Notes: generated from the sequence alone by a model not told the origin. DNA of 64,000 bases from Takakia lepidozioides (GCA_030704615.1 CM060732.1:77479053-77543052); one strand, 5' to 3'; counted from the stretch's first letter, positions 1-12,413 are shown. Program-made: numbers and translations.

Positions 1-205
1 AAATAAATAAATAAATAAATATAGACACCTCCCGAAGCTGGGAGCATAAATTATGGTGTCTCTTCACCACAAGGGCTACTACCTTCCAGCTGAAAGGTGG
101 ATACTTTCATGACACACCAGACCGTGGTTTGAACCCACAACCACATCCAACGAGGTATATGCCATTTACCACTGGGCTACATGCTGGTTGTCATGGAAAT
201 TGGAC
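1..205 (-). mobile_element. tRNA-derived SINE, 3' (AAAT)n tail at window edge
   Basis: Read on the minus strand, this begins with a tRNA-like head and ends in an (ATTT/AAAT)n tail at positions 1-20. The head has a Pol III A box (TAGCCCAGTGG, 169-179) and a B box (GGTTCAAACC, 126-135), each matching the consensus, at tRNA-like spacing. The body holds a GAGCATAAATT-like motif that recurs at about 22470 and 1140. An A/B-box head, an unrelated body and a short tandem tail define tRNA-derived SINEs. The tail runs off the window, so the target duplication cannot be seen. The head boundary near 205 is approximate. Confidence 0.75.
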
Positions 206-1125
206 TAGAGGCTAGATAAGGGAGGGGAGACTGGTCCTCATGAATCAAACAATGTTCCAAAGATTCAATGGTTCCCAACTGACAACATGAATTTGTAGTG
301 CCTGAACAGGATGGCCCCCAATCTAGGCAAATGTGTTTCCAAGTAGCCATGAAAGCAGGGGTCTGTCCAGTGGAGCAGAAGGGTTGAATTCCTTATTGGA
401 AGAGGACCAATGGCAAACCCTAGCAGGCGAGTCAACAGATGTCTAAATGGAACATTTCTAGTTGGAGTACAAAGTGAGAAAGCCTGAAAATTTGTCTGCT
501 TGAAAACCATAACAAGTGGAAGTATTATGAAACGTCTCTGTTATGTACATCACTGGAAAGGAGGTGGATTGAGTAGCCACCCATTGTTGCTCCTTCTGTC
601 TTCCTTCTCTATCTTTGAGGATTGTCTTCCAAATTTTGTTGAAGCTTCCTATCCCACCCCTACATTTGGTGTTTGTATAATTATTTCATAGAAATACGGG
701 GATGATATTAAGGAATACTCCGCCCTTTACCAGCCTTGCCTAGTATAGCCTTGCCAGCAATCATCTCCAGCCCCTATGTACGTGCTGCTAGGTGGGTGGT
801 GTGAGGGTCCCATTAGGCTGCCGACAAATCTTCCACTTTGTAAGATCTACACGTCTCCTTTTTATCTCTTTTGTGGAAACGCGCTTCCCCGGAGGGAGTT
901 CTCATGTTTTCGACCAGGTGACCTAGGCATTTGTAGTCACATTATGATGTTTTGTTTTGTGCCGGAATCCTTGCAAGACAACGTTGGCCCAACTGTGAGG
1001 CTTCCTACATCTTGCCCATAAATGTACAGTATTTGGTGTTCAGATGATTCATGTACCAGATTGTATCACCTACATGCCTTGCCCTAACAATTCCATGATG
1101 GGAGTGTAAGAAAAAAATGTTGATT
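206..1125. other. intergenic, no recognised gene
   Basis: Short open frames on both strands lack homology I recognise, splice-consistent neighbours or codon-use signal. I see no RNA gene or clear repeat here. Confidence 0.5.
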
Positions 1126-1262
1126 GGTGTGAAAACAAACATAAATTACACTGTCACACTTCATCCCAACGGAGTATTGCCTTCTGTTTGGAAAGTGGAC
1201 ACCTATACCAGTCAGGTATGTCACGACTCAGGACAATGCAATTGCCCAAACCTTGGGAAGTG
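1126..1262 (-). mobile_element. degenerate SINE fragment
   Basis: The order of motifs (cataaattacactgtc, cttcatccc, tattgccttc, ggaaagtggacacct) follows the body of the SINE at 1-205 with many substitutions. The tRNA-like head has decayed. A (TTGG)n run follows at about 1262-1279. This is probably an old copy of the same SINE superfamily. Confidence 0.45.
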
Positions 1263-1979
1263 GTTGGTTGGTTGGTTGACCCCTTGAGACCCCTTCTAAA
1301 ACTGGGTCGGCCATAATACACCATCACTTCTAAGACGAGTTTGAAGCCACCTCATTCGTCGAACCCTCTATCTCTTTTTCTGGGGCCTTCAACACATTCC
1401 CCTTGAATGAAACTGCTCTACATATCACTCCAGTTGGATGCTGATGCTTATAAAAATTATTCTGATGGCTTTTAGACAAGGACCCAATTACGCGAGGCAA
1501 TTTAGGCGCCGAGAGTTTCTCCCTACCAACTCCACAGTTGACAACCCCCGGCCGATTCAACATGCCGAAGTACCCGCAAGGGAAAGAGGCTCTTGTTTAC
1601 AGTAAGTCATAAAAGGAATTCAGCTCTCAACATGAAGAACAGTGAGCCCCTGTTTTTTTCCTCATTTTTCAAAAGTAGCACGAGTGGCTACTTGTATACT
1701 CTATCCAGCACCCAGCTGGCACCTCTAGAAATGTGGCTATATGACAGCTGGCGGGTTTTAACAGGTCCACGTCGACAATCATTCTAGCAACAACCTCTCA
1801 TTCATCTCTCTTGTTGTGGCAAAAGTTTGGAAAAAAATGCCTTCATTTTCCTCTAGCCTAGTGTGAGAAGGAGCTGTTTGGCGAAAATGCTGGCTCAGTT
1901 GCATAGTGCACATTGTGTCACCAGGCTAGTTGTTTGGGGCTCAAATCTGCTACCTTGTCCTGTGTGGTATGGTTTTGGT

Positions 1980-2295
1980 GGCCGGGGATGGTGTCTTATG
2001 TGAAAGGGGGTTAATTCCCCCCCCCTCCTCTGCTGGTACATGACTTGTGAGCTCTCGCTCCTCCATGTATATCCCTATATTATTTTCCCTACTTTTGAGG
2101 AAAAATCGTTGAGCAGCAAAATGCACATCTCATCACTGTTCGTCGGGAATCTCCCTCACGTTTATCGTGTGACAGGCCTCATGGCAGCCTTGGGGCATGT
2201 AAGGGTTTTAATTTTTTTCCCTTCAAGAATTCTAAATAAAATTTAATAAGGGCTCCTACCCCTTTCTACCAAAAACAAAAAAAAAAAAAAAGGGC
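1980..2295 (+). mobile_element. poly(A) retroposon 3' end
   Basis: The segment ends in gcagccttggggcatgtaag, then a T-rich stretch, cccttcaa, an AATAAA-like motif and an A-rich tail at about 2270-2291. The same 3' order recurs at 3960-4095 and, more degraded, at 2860-3050. A shared 3' end plus an oligo(A) tail indicates a retroposed family (LINE or SINE). The 5' limit is uncertain and I see no protein domain in it. Confidence 0.5.
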
Positions 2296-2791
2296 TGAAA
2301 GAAAACAGAAAAAAGAAGTATGCCACCCACATGACTGGGATGCAACAATTTGGCAGCAACAATTCCCTCTTCCCTTTTGTATTCAAGTTTCTTCCTTGCT
2401 ATGTTACAATGTCAAACTTAGAGAAGTGAAAATATTTTCGCAGTTGGAAAGGGTACTAGACAACCTGTCTGCAGGCTCAGGACGACTCCACCCTCACTCT
2501 ACCTTTACAGATGGTGCCTGACATCACGTACTGCATGCATGCCCTGGCACGCAAAGGACACAGCAGGGAATGATCAAACTGCTCAGCTTCATCTACACAA
2601 TTGGGCTACAGGTGTGTTTTCGATGCGGCCCAGGTGGGCAGTCCCAATATTTCGAAGAACTCAGTGAAATCTTTAAGTAGCTTCGTATGTTGCTCTCCAG
2701 GAAGCCACACACTCATTTGGGGAAACTGGACCTGTGCTCAAGTAACTTTTCATCATCTCCAATTCCTCATCTACTTCTGCTCATACCCGCG

Positions 2792-2799
2792 CTTCTAAC
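2792..2799. repeat. 8-bp target-site duplication, left
   Basis: CTTCTAAC directly precedes the left terminus of the element at 2800 and is repeated exactly at 4281-4288 after its right terminus. Eight-base duplications are typical of hAT transposons. Confidence 0.8.
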
Positions 2800-4280
2800 C
2801 AGTGTTGGGCGGGTAAAAAGAAAAGAAAAGTAACAGGGGGATTGTAGCCCTGAAGGCTTTATACGTGTTTAAGGCACCAGGCCTTGACTGTTCGAACTAT
2901 ACTCTGAAGAGTAGCAGGATCCCCCCTTCACTGACTACGGTGTGTGTGCCTAATGGCGTAATTGAGGGTTGTAATTATTTTTCCCTCTAATAATCAGAAT
3001 AAAGTTTCCAGGGCCTCATCCCTGTTCAAATAAAAAGGTAAGGAAAAAATAACCTTACATAACCATGAAGGCAGAGAAAAGAGGTTCCAGTCAGGTCCAA
3101 TAGTTCAAGGAGAGGGAGAAAAGCAGGTAAGAAAAATAACAAGAGGCAGGAGAGGGTGCGAACAAGATGTACCAATGCCTCAACTTTTTTTAATACCAGC
3201 CGGGTCCTGGTATTGAAGAAATTTTATTTTTCAATACCAGCTGGTTCCATAGTATTGGAATATTCACTTAATTTTAATATCCGCCGGTTGTCATAGTAGT
3301 TAGACGGTATGATTTTTGATTTGTGGACGGATATCAATAGGATGGGTATTCCAATCGTAATAGCAGCCGGTTATCAACCCAGATGTAAATAATTAAAATT
3401 AAGATTAAAATACCCACCAAATCATTAGTATGCCTTTAATTTAGAGGCGGGGATCTTGATTTCACAAAGAAATTAAAAACTCTGCTACAAAATTCAGATT
3501 TTGCACTATATAATAATGTTGCAGATTTCGTACGCAAAGTGAAGCGAGCTTTGTTAAGAGAAAACTGTTTGCAAGCCTCATTGTCAAACATGCCAGCCTC
3601 TGCAATGAGGTCCTCACATTCATCAATCGTATTGTCGTCCGACAAAGAGAAATCCGTGATCCCTTGCTCAACACCCTTGCAATTCGTCTGCACATCATCC
3701 GGCCAATTCTTCAAATTAGCACTAATTTGTCGAGGTTGTCAATGCCAAGTCGAAATTAAAGGGCCTCCGTTCCCTTTCTTTAGGAAAGAAAAAAAAGGTC
3801 GAAACTGCCCTACGGACATGTGCTAAAAAATGAAAAATAGTGGCCGGCCCTTGGGGCTGGACATGCCCTGACCCCTGACTCCCCAACTTCATATCTAGAT
3901 GCTATACCATGTATATAGTCCTTGTTTTTGCCCATATGTGTGTATTGCACGGGTTTTGCCTCTGTCAATACCAGCCTTATGGCAGCCTTCGGCCACTCAA
4001 GGGTTTTAATTTTTTCCCTTCAATAATGTAAATAAAGCTCCAAAGAGCTTCCTCCCCTTTTCACTAAAAAAAAGTTTCCCTTTTCAAAAAAAAAAACACC
4101 AGCCTATGTAGGGTATTGACCTAGGTATTGGAATTGTCAATACCAAGCGGTTCGGTTATTAACCCTAGTATTAGCCCTAGCGGTCCGGTTATTAACCCTA
4201 GAACAGCCAATACCGCCGGGGTCGGTTATTTAATACCCTGGTTGATACCCGGCCAGGCCCTATATACCAGTCCAACACTG
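2800..4280. mobile_element. hAT-like DNA transposon, non-autonomous
   Basis: The element starts CAGTGTTGG (2800-2808) and ends CCAACACTG (4272-4280), a perfect 9-bp terminal inverted repeat, flanked by the exact 8-bp duplication CTTCTAAC (2792-2799 and 4281-4288). An 8-bp duplication with CAGTGTTGG-type ends fits the hAT superfamily. No transposase motif is visible. The interior holds repeated ggtattg/aatacc and ccggtta stretches and at least one poly(A) retroposon end (about 3960-4095), so it has probably taken nested insertions. A minus-strand open frame at 3436-3714 (92 aa) matches nothing I know. Confidence 0.75.
3830..4100 (+). mobile_element. poly(A) retroposon 3' end nested in the hAT element
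   Basis: It carries atggcagccttcggccactc, a T-rich stretch, cccttcaataatgtaaataaag and an A-rich tail near 4065-4098, matching the retroposon end at 2160-2290. It lies inside the hAT boundaries, so it inserted after, or travelled with, that element. Confidence 0.5.
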
Positions 4281-4288
4281 CTTCTAAC
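4281..4288. repeat. 8-bp target-site duplication, right
   Basis: CTTCTAAC, identical to 2792-2799, directly follows the CCAACACTG terminus. Confidence 0.8.
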
Positions 4289-5304
4289 CCTGTACTAAAT
4301 AGCTCCAGTTGTAAACAGTGGCCCAATTACGGCAGTTCTTGAACACAATGAAACACAAGCACACAGAAGGGCCCTCTCAAGTGCTCATATGCAATCAATC
4401 TCTAGACTCTCCCTGTCTCTCCCTCTCTCACACACACCCACAGAAGACATCCACAGCCTCTTTTGGATTCTGTTGTAAATACAGATCACCTCCAATGGCC
4501 TCGCACAGAGTTAGCTAGCACATCCTCTCCGATCCGGTAAATGTGCTTCAGTTCCTGAAGGCGCGAGATTACGTTATGGAGATGTGGAGAAAATTGAGAT
4601 ATATCTAAGGAGCCGAGGAGTTAGAGCTTCCTTCCTCCAACAAGAGTCTGAGCTACGAATCTCCGAGTCAGATTGCATGACCTCTATTCGACCTCTACAA
4701 CCTGACACAATTGACAAGTTCATAGCTAGTTCCGTAGTTTACATTATCTGATGTCCAGAACCAGTCAGATATGATATCTAACGTTTGTCAGGTCAGAGGC
4801 GATATGTTATGTCACATATATCTTGATCGTCTGACCTCATTTCTGGAGTCCGCAGAGCGAATTAAAGTAGAAAGATTCGTGTATAGTTACGTCTCTAGGT
4901 AGGCAGAGAGAGCTGCTCTGGGTTGGAACGAGAGGCACATTGAACTTTGAAAATAAATTAAGAAGGGACCAGTTGTAGTTAGACTAACGCCAATAAAATA
5001 ATCTAGAAACAAAGTGAATCACGTCCAGAGAGCCCTGCCCATGCAGGGACACGGTAGACGTGAGAGAGAAACAGAGAGAAAGAAAGTAGCGTCGTGCAGG
5101 GCGAGAAAGAACGAAATAACCCGAGGCCCCAAGGGAGAGAGATTGCTGACATTGTTTAGCTGAGGATATCCACTGACCCACTAACAACCTCAGTCATTAT
5201 CCCTGCATTTGTTGAGGGGAGATCATTATCTACGTAAACAGAGCGATAAAATGACTTCGAATCTCAACTAACTCTCTTTGTAACTCAAACATAGCTCGAG
5301 GGCA
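4289..5304. other. upstream region of the CHX gene
   Basis: This stretch lies between the hAT element and the CHX start codon and presumably holds its promoter and 5' UTR. I see no convincing TATA box or other gene. Pyrimidine-rich stretches (gagagaaacagagagaaag, about 5063-5087) are present. Confidence 0.4.
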
Positions 5305-7778
5305 ATGACAAACATGACATCGGTGACATCGGACGGGGTGCTGACAGGGGACAATCCCGAACACCATGCATTACTCCTGCTTATACTACAGATAGCCCTC
5401 ATTGTTGGACTCTCCCGCCTCATCACCTTTCTCCTTCGGCCCCTAAGACAACCTCGCGTTGTGGCTGGTGAGATTTCTCCTAGATTATGTTCTCAAAACC
5501 AGTAAATTTCGCCTTTTTGTTGCACGAACTATATGATCAGATTGCTGAGATTAAGAGATTTGGAAGTCGATAATTGATCCTTTTCTGGTAAAACTTCTGA
5601 TGTGATCGTTCGTCTTTCTACAACCAGCTACCAATCTCCTTGGAAGGGCATATATGGATAACCAGCTTTTCCGATCGTATTCTGGCCATTGGTCCGGAGC
5701 CAATTTATTGAGTTCACATGTAACCTTTGCTAGATATGCCTGCAGAGATCTCTGCAAGTTGGTCTGGCCCTCCTATCCCATGTCTCTCCCTCTTATTCTG
5801 TTCCTCTTACTCTGTCCCTCTTACTCTGTCCTGTTCTTGGTCGAGGTGACACTGTTCGGATCGTGCAGCTCCCATCCAAAAGACTGTACGGTGGGACTTT
5901 ACCTCCATAGTTATTGAGCAGGGATGACACTTGAAAGCAGCCATTTCACGAGTAAAGATCCAGGTATTGATGAGGGCGTCCGTTGTGCAGAGATTTTTGG
6001 GGGCATATTGCTGGGACCGACTGCACTCGGCCTTATACCGGGTTTCACCGAAAATTTATTTCCGACTAGTTCCTTGGAAGTGTTGGACACATTGGCTAAT
6101 CTGGGCCTCATCTTCTTCCTCTTTCTTGTCGGCCTCGAGCTCGACGTGGGAAAGATTCGCAAGTGTGCTGTAAACCCTTACCTGATTTTTTGTTGCAGAG
6201 TAACTTGAAAAAAGAAGACAGTACTTAATTAATCCTAATGAAGAGATAAAGACAGAATTTGAGAGAGAAACTGCCTATACCCAAGTCATGCGGATGAAGT
6301 TCAAAGTATAGCACAACAAAGGAGACCGAAATGCATAGTGTTCCCCCTTAATTATCCCGTAAACCTCACCAATACTCGTCGTTGAGGGTGCGGGATAGTA
6401 TATCTTAGGCCTAGGCTCCTCTCGTTACTTGTATCTCTTTGGGCCTTTCTGTTTTTTGGGGGCGGGGATTGAAGATGAAATAGGGCGAGCTATACTTCTC
6501 AAGGACAGCAAGTCCCCCACATGTCATATCTTCAGCTCTTCACCTTAGAGAATCTCAGCTTGACGTTCATTCTTTCCGATGGCTTCTTGAATTTACTGAT
6601 TGTGCTCAAAGCTTTTGAAGCTTCCCTGGACGTTAAAATGTCTTTCTTTGTCAGAGCTTATCTTACAAGCAAGGTTTTGCAAACAAAATTGACAGGACTG
6701 GAACAGCAGCGTTATGGATGGCTGCATCGGGTGTCATGCTCCCGTTCGGACTGGGTGTTGTTGTTTCTTTCGTCACTTACAAAGTTATGATGGGCAAAGA
6801 GCACTCGAATTTTGCGGCGTTCACGGTGTTCATTGGTGTCGCTCTCTCTATCACTGCCTTCCCTTTGCTTGCCCGAATCCTTGCAGAGCGGAATCTTCTG
6901 ACTACTGAGGTGGGTTATCCTGTACCGATACCTTTGTTCAGACAATTGAGAACATTACAACACCTGCTTCAAATTAACAGTGACTATTGCAAAGGAGCTT
7001 GAGGGAAGTTTGAAATAGGAACATTTCCACAGAAGATCCTGATGTCCAATTTAGGAAGAATGCCAATCGAATTTCAGCTTAAGATGGAGCCCGCGACCGC
7101 AATTGAAGGTAAGAGATCTAAGGTGTACTGAAGTCCTGAAAATTATGTCAATGAAATATTTTGTTCGGACGTCCTTGTAACTTAATGAAGAGCCATTGAT
7201 ATGCGGTCTGATTTCAGCCTTTTCCGATATCCTGCAGATCGGTCAATTGGCCATGTCGGCAGCAGCCGTAAACGATGTGGTGGCATGGATACTCTTAGCA
7301 GTGGCAGTGGCAATAACAAACGCTGGATCATCTCCTTTAGTGGTCTTGTGGGTCTTTCTACTGGGGATAGCTTTTCTGGCTGTCATGCTTCTGTTAGTCC
7401 GTCCTGTTGCATTTGTGCTGGCACATTATGATGACCCGATTCCGGAGGCCGTTGTCGCTGTTACAATGGTTCTCGTTCTGGGAGCAGCATTCCTAACTGA
7501 TGTTATTGGAATTCATGTCATTTTTGGAGCATTTATCTGTGGGCTCATCTTCCCTAAGGATGGTCCATTTGCAGGTTAGTGAGTACATTTTCCTTCTCAT
7601 TGTTAGTTCTTCAATTTCTGTCTCTTCTCTGTATTATATACTGCGGCGTAGCTTTATAAGAGGACCCAAGTGGGGTGACTGTACAAATGGGTAGGACTGT
7701 CCCCAGGAGGAGAAACAAAATCTCATAGTATCATTACTAATCTCCAGTATTGTATACTGGATTTATCTCTCACACTTG

Positions 7779-7820
<42 letters not shown>

Positions 7821-10800
7821 GCAAGACCGACCTGTTAAACAGGCTAAGCCTTGGTGGAAAAGGGTAGCAGAGATTTTCAAGTATCTGAAGTGTAGCCCAG
7901 AAGAATTGACCCTACTGGATGAAGCTTACCTGGAGGAGGTTGTCCAACGCCATGTGCCCAAACGCTGTCCGATGAAAATTAAGTTGGGCATAAAACTTCC
8001 CTGAGGTTTTTTCCAGTCTATGACATGGGAAAGGACCTTAAGGATGATCTGAAGGGCCTACCTACCCTCGGCACTCGATGAAATTTAAACTCGGGGCAGG
8101 AAGCCTACCTTTGAACAATGAACAGATGCAGAAAGGAAAGGGAGATTGTCAAAGCTGATGTGCGGGCGGCCTGAAGACAATATCCATTTTCTGATACAAT
8201 GTATGGGGTAGTCTCATCAGAGAGGAGCGTCAAGAAAATAGTCCCTGTACCTCTGTTCACCAACTCACAAAATCTCGAGGCTTAAAGCCCTGGTCCTGTC
8301 GGGGTCTAATTGCTGGGAACCTCAAACACAGCAGATTGATGCTTGAGTGAAGGGCTTTCTGGTGGAAATCTGGAAAGCCTGAACTATTTGTTGAAATAAA
8401 GGCAAGACCCACTACTGTAGGGAACCCCTCACAGAGGTAGAGTCTGATCCCACCCAAACTGGGCGTTATGGCCACAAGGCTACAGCAAACAACAACTTAC
8501 AACAACTTACCCCAACAACAACAACAACAACTCTCTTTTTTCTCCCTCTTCTCCCCCCTCCCCCCCACTATTGTTTTTTGGTCCAGTAAGCTCTCAAAAC
8601 TTCCTCTGGACATTATTTAAGGTTTCTTTTTCTTTCTTTTGTTATTAAGTTCCATTTCATTTCGTTTCATTTGCTGTAGACTGATTTTGTCGTTCTTCGT
8701 TTGTTCTAATGAGTCCTTTATGTCCCCTCTTGCAGGCATAAAAATCCCTCTCCTTTCTTCCTGTCTGTCTCTGTTCGTGCAATGTTCAGAGTTTGCTTTG
8801 TTCTGTGTTTCCATGGTACTAACTAACCACATTTTTTCTCATATTTGTCTTCTTTCTCTCAATTCATCTGGGGTCTGATATGTAGGGATATTAATTGAGA
8901 AAGTCGAAGACTACGTGAGCATATTGTTTCTTCCTCTATATTTTGCTTCTTCCGGCCTCAAGACCAACCTCTCTGCAATCAACAGTAGCAGTGCTGGTAT
9001 GCGCCCTTGTGTCACTCGTTAACAATGTGTGGCTGATATGACCCTATAAAACTTCACATTGACATTATAAGTTGGCTTTCCCCTGGCCTTCAGTCAATCC
9101 CCCTTGGCAAAACTCTCTTCCTATTGTTCTCTCCTCTATATGTGAAGGTGTTCTAATTTTATTGTCTTTCTTTATCTCCCTCTATGGTATACAATGCAGG
9201 AAGGGAAAATAGTATCATTTCTTTTGCTCCCACTGTATATTATGAGATTTAAGCTGGAGATAATGTTGTCTGTAAAGACAGAAATGCTTACTATTAACTC
9301 ACTGGGCACTCAGCAATTGTGCCTGATTTCGTTTGTGGCCTATCCCATAAGCTCTTTGAGCTCCGGTTGACATCATAAAGTTCCTATCTCTCTCTCTTTC
9401 TCAAAGGCCCTTTGAGCTTCCAATGGATGTAGTAAAACCAATTTGTCTTTCTTTTTAACCCTGAGATGAGCTGAGAGTTGAATCTCTAATCCTTAACAAG
9501 GGTCTTGGGTGGGGGGTCCAGTTGGGATATTGGCAATGATGATAGGGACTGCATGCCTGGGCAAAGTCATGGGTACTGTGGTTGTCACCAAGGCATTTGG
9601 CATGGACCTGCGCAAGTCTATGGCACTTGGCTTCCTCATGAACACAAAAGGTATGGTGGAGCTCATTGTCCTCAACATTGGCCTCTCTAAAGGGGTGAGT
9701 ACTCGCTCCTACACTTTCTCTCTCTGGCTCTTTTTCCTCTCTCATGTTTTCTTCCATTTTGTCCCATAAGCTCTATGAGCTTTCCGCGGACGTTATAAAG
9801 CACCATTTCATTTCATTTCTCTGGTCCCACTTCCCAAAGTTTGAATGATTCTTTCTTTCCTTGAAGTAGTTCTATAGGAGTTCTATGGCTCTTTCCAAAC
9901 CGGTTCCTACTGCTCTCTGTCCCTTGGGTCCTCTGGACCTTCTGTCCCATGAGCTCTTGAGCTTTCCGTGTCCAGATGTTATAAAGTCTCTTACCTGCAC
10001 AAGGCCTTCACCCTTAGACAATCACTCAAGCACTAGTTCTTATTCTTGGCTTTGTTTTTGTTTCCTCTCTCATGTTTTCTTCCATTTTGTCCCATCAGCT
10101 CTATGAGCTTTCCGCGGACGTTATTAAGCAACATTTCATTTCTCTATCTGAGCCACCACAAATTGCTACATCAAAAGAGCTGCACAAAATGTTTAGAAGT
10201 AAAATGAAGTTAGGCAGAAAACTTCCCTGAACTTGTTTCCAGTCTGTGACATGGGGGAGGCCATCATGGATGATTTCAAGGGTTTACCCACTCTCGGCAC
10301 TAGACTGAAATTAAACTCAGGGCGGGAAGCCTACCTTTGAACAGCAAAGAGATGTAGAGAGCAAAGGGGGATTGCAAATGCCCATTGTGTGGGCAACCTG
10401 AAGACAATATTCACTCTCTGATTCATATTCCTGGGTACTCTCACCAGAGATGCCCTCTTCAGATCCTTCAAGGGATTTGTTCCTGTACCTCTGTTTACCA
10501 GCTTTGGAAATCTCCAAGCTTAGGCAAAAGCCCAGGCCTTTTTGGGGCCTAGTTATTGGGCAAATCACACACAGCAGATGATGCCTGTGTAAATGGATTT
10601 CTAGTGGATACAATAGATAGTATCCCTATAAGTTTGCTGACCACTGCATGCAACTCACGTAGGTTATAAACGAGGAGCTTTTTGCAATCATGGTGATTAT
10701 GGCCGTTGTGACTACTTTCATATCAACACCAATAGTGATATGGATCTATAAACCTGCACGCGACAAACGCCCCTATTTGAGGAGGAACCTTGATACTAGC

Positions 10801-12413
10801 AACAATAAAGATCAGTTACGGATGCTTATCTGTGTTCATGGAGTACGGAATCTGCCAGCCGTGATCCACTTGGCCGAAATGACAAAGGGGAAGGAGCGTA
10901 AATCGCTACAATTATTTGTGCTGCATTTAATGGAGTTTTCAGAGCGCTCATCTGCTATCCGGATTGCATCCATGGCCAGGAAGGAGGAAAAATCATTTTG
11001 GAGAGAGGTGAGGTCTTGGTGTTGAATCCTTTGAACCTTTTTGGCCATTCGAGAGGTAGTTTAATCACCCTGGAACTGTGTAATTCTGCACTTGGGATAG
11101 TCGCATAATGTAAGACAGCCTGCCTACCAGTCAGTATGCTGTAGTTTCTTCCTCTGATCTGCTCACAAACCGTCTCCTTGCAATTGCAGGGACAGTCAGA
11201 CTTGGACTCGGTAGAACTTACATTTCAGACATATGGGCAGCTCTGCAATGTGAAGGTGAGGACCACCTTATCGATCAGTGCTTACAGCAACATGCACAAA
11301 GATATTTGTTCAATGGCTACTATGAATCGGACAAATTTTATCATTCTGCCCTTCCACAAGCACCACTTCCACGATGGGACCTTTGAGCCTGTGCACTCTG
11401 GTCTACACCATGTAAATGCAATGGTCACAAAGGATGCCCCTTGTTCTGTGGGTATTTTGGTGGATCGAGGGTTTGGGGGACAATCAGCCACCCTCCCTGT
11501 GAACATCTCCCAACACATTTGTGTTATGTTTTTTGGGGGACCAGATGACCGTGAAGCTCTCATGGTTGCACGCCGAATATCCCAGCACAGTGGTGTCAAG
11601 CTTACGGTGATCCAATGTTTGATCAATGGCCCACAGCAGCCAGATGCAATGTCGAGACCTGCAAACGACCTGAGTGTGACCCATTTGCCAATTGAAGATG
11701 TTGGTCTTGCATCGGCTACGTGGAAAAAGTCTCTTACACTTGGGGGGAAAATACATAGATTTTTAAAGGCGCCATGGTGTGACAGTGAGAAACCAGTACC
11801 AGCTGAGCAGAATGGGGCAACTTACAGCAATAGGCAGGCAGGAAACAGAAAGTCTGCGGCCATGATGGGGCAGGTTTCAGCAGCAAGTGTGGCCAATGAG
11901 AAAGGTGGGGCAGTTCATCTCAAGATGGACGAACTAGAGTATGAGAATGATAGGAAATTAGACATGCAAGCTCTTGCGCCCCTCATGGGTGTGGTAAAAA
12001 CCAGCAACGAAAGTTACAGCAGTCTGGTGGGCAATAACAATTCGACAGACTTCAGTTTGAGGGATCAAGATGCAACTGAGCCTAATTACAATTTAAGATT
12101 AAAGGTTTGGGAGATGGAGGATCCCTACAAATCTGTTTTAGAAATAGCAGGATCACCCGAATATGAGTTACTGATAATCGGCCTCCACTTGACTTCCAAA
12201 AGCCCTGTTTCACGATGTGGAGCCTTTCCATCGATGGAGCAGCATGGGCTGGGCCCAATAGGAGACCTTCTTGTATCCAGGGAGCTCAAACACATGAGCG
12301 CTTCATTGCTTGTGGTCCAACAGTACCAACTCTCTCACGGACAATATGGAATCCCCACTAAATCCCTTGGACTTTCTCCCCCTTTTGATGAGGAAGTGCC
12401 ATGTGCAGAATAA
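5305..12413 (+). CDS. CHX: CHX-type cation/H+ antiporter (CPA2 family), 8 exons
   Basis: Exons: 5305-5467, 5991-6162, 6696-6909, 7238-7574, 8886-8996, 9501-9694, 10663-11007 and 11190-12413 (stop TAA). Every junction is GT-AG and the phases join into 2,760 nt, giving 919 residues. The start ATG gives a short polar N-terminus and then the first membrane segment ([18 protein letters not shown]). Exons 1-6 and the start of exon 7 encode the hydrophobic Na+/H+-exchanger domain. They include [23 protein letters not shown] and the CPA2 Asn-Asp pair (about N195-D196, in AVNDVVAW) in the ion-binding helix. The rest of exon 7 and exon 8 encode the two cytosolic USP-like halves ([26 protein letters not shown]) and the C-terminal [21 protein letters not shown] motif typical of CHX. 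By family knowledge it exchanges K+ or other cations for protons at endomembranes or plasma membrane; the exact cation is not readable. At 919 aa it exceeds the usual ~800, mainly from a polar insert in exon 8 (about 11760-12080). Confidence 0.9.
7774..7815. repeat. (CT)n microsatellite
   Basis: A near-uninterrupted CT dinucleotide run in CHX intron 4, directly 5' of the LINE-B fragment. Confidence 0.9.
7816..8535 (+). mobile_element. LINE-B fragment in CHX intron 4
   Basis: The 5' part translates to [19 protein letters not shown]..., matching the LINE-B post-RT region seen more intact at 26835-27398 (minus). Downstream it has the gaagacaatatccattttctg stretch and ends gttatggccacaaggctac, the LINE-B 3' signature. 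An (AAC)n tail follows at about 8490-8532. Frameshifts and stops show it is dead. The reverse transcriptase core is absent, as expected from 5' truncation. Confidence 0.7.
9341..9390 (+). mobile_element. LINE-A 3' tail relic
   Basis: tatcccataagctctttgag followed by a diverged gacatcataaagtt motif is the LINE-A terminal signature. It sits in CHX intron 5. Confidence 0.5.
9722..9820 (+). mobile_element. LINE-A 3' tail in CHX intron 6
   Basis: It carries the full LINE-A end: catgttttcttccattttg, tcccataagctctatgagct, ttccgcggacgttataaag, caccatttcatttcatttc. Confidence 0.7.
9938..10146 (+). mobile_element. two LINE-A 3' ends in tandem
   Basis: A diverged tail (9941-9990), then the LINE-A C-terminal coding trace (ctgcacaaggccttcaccct, agacaatcac), then a second well-preserved tail ending in caacatttcatttc. 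All in CHX intron 6. Confidence 0.65.
10195..10625 (+). mobile_element. LINE-B fragment in CHX intron 6
   Basis: It is collinear with the LINE-B copies at 7816 and 26491: ggcagaaaacttccctgaac, cagtctgtgacatggggg, aagacaatattcactctctg, and a terminal region resembling aaatcacacacagcagatg. Stops and indels disrupt every frame. Confidence 0.65.

Noticed and set aside
3436-3714. 92-aa minus-strand open frame as a gene
   Set aside because: It lies inside the hAT-like element, overlaps two other open frames, and matches no family I recognise.
7774-7815. CT run as a regulatory GAGA element
   Set aside because: It lies in an intron beside a LINE fragment and looks like a plain microsatellite.
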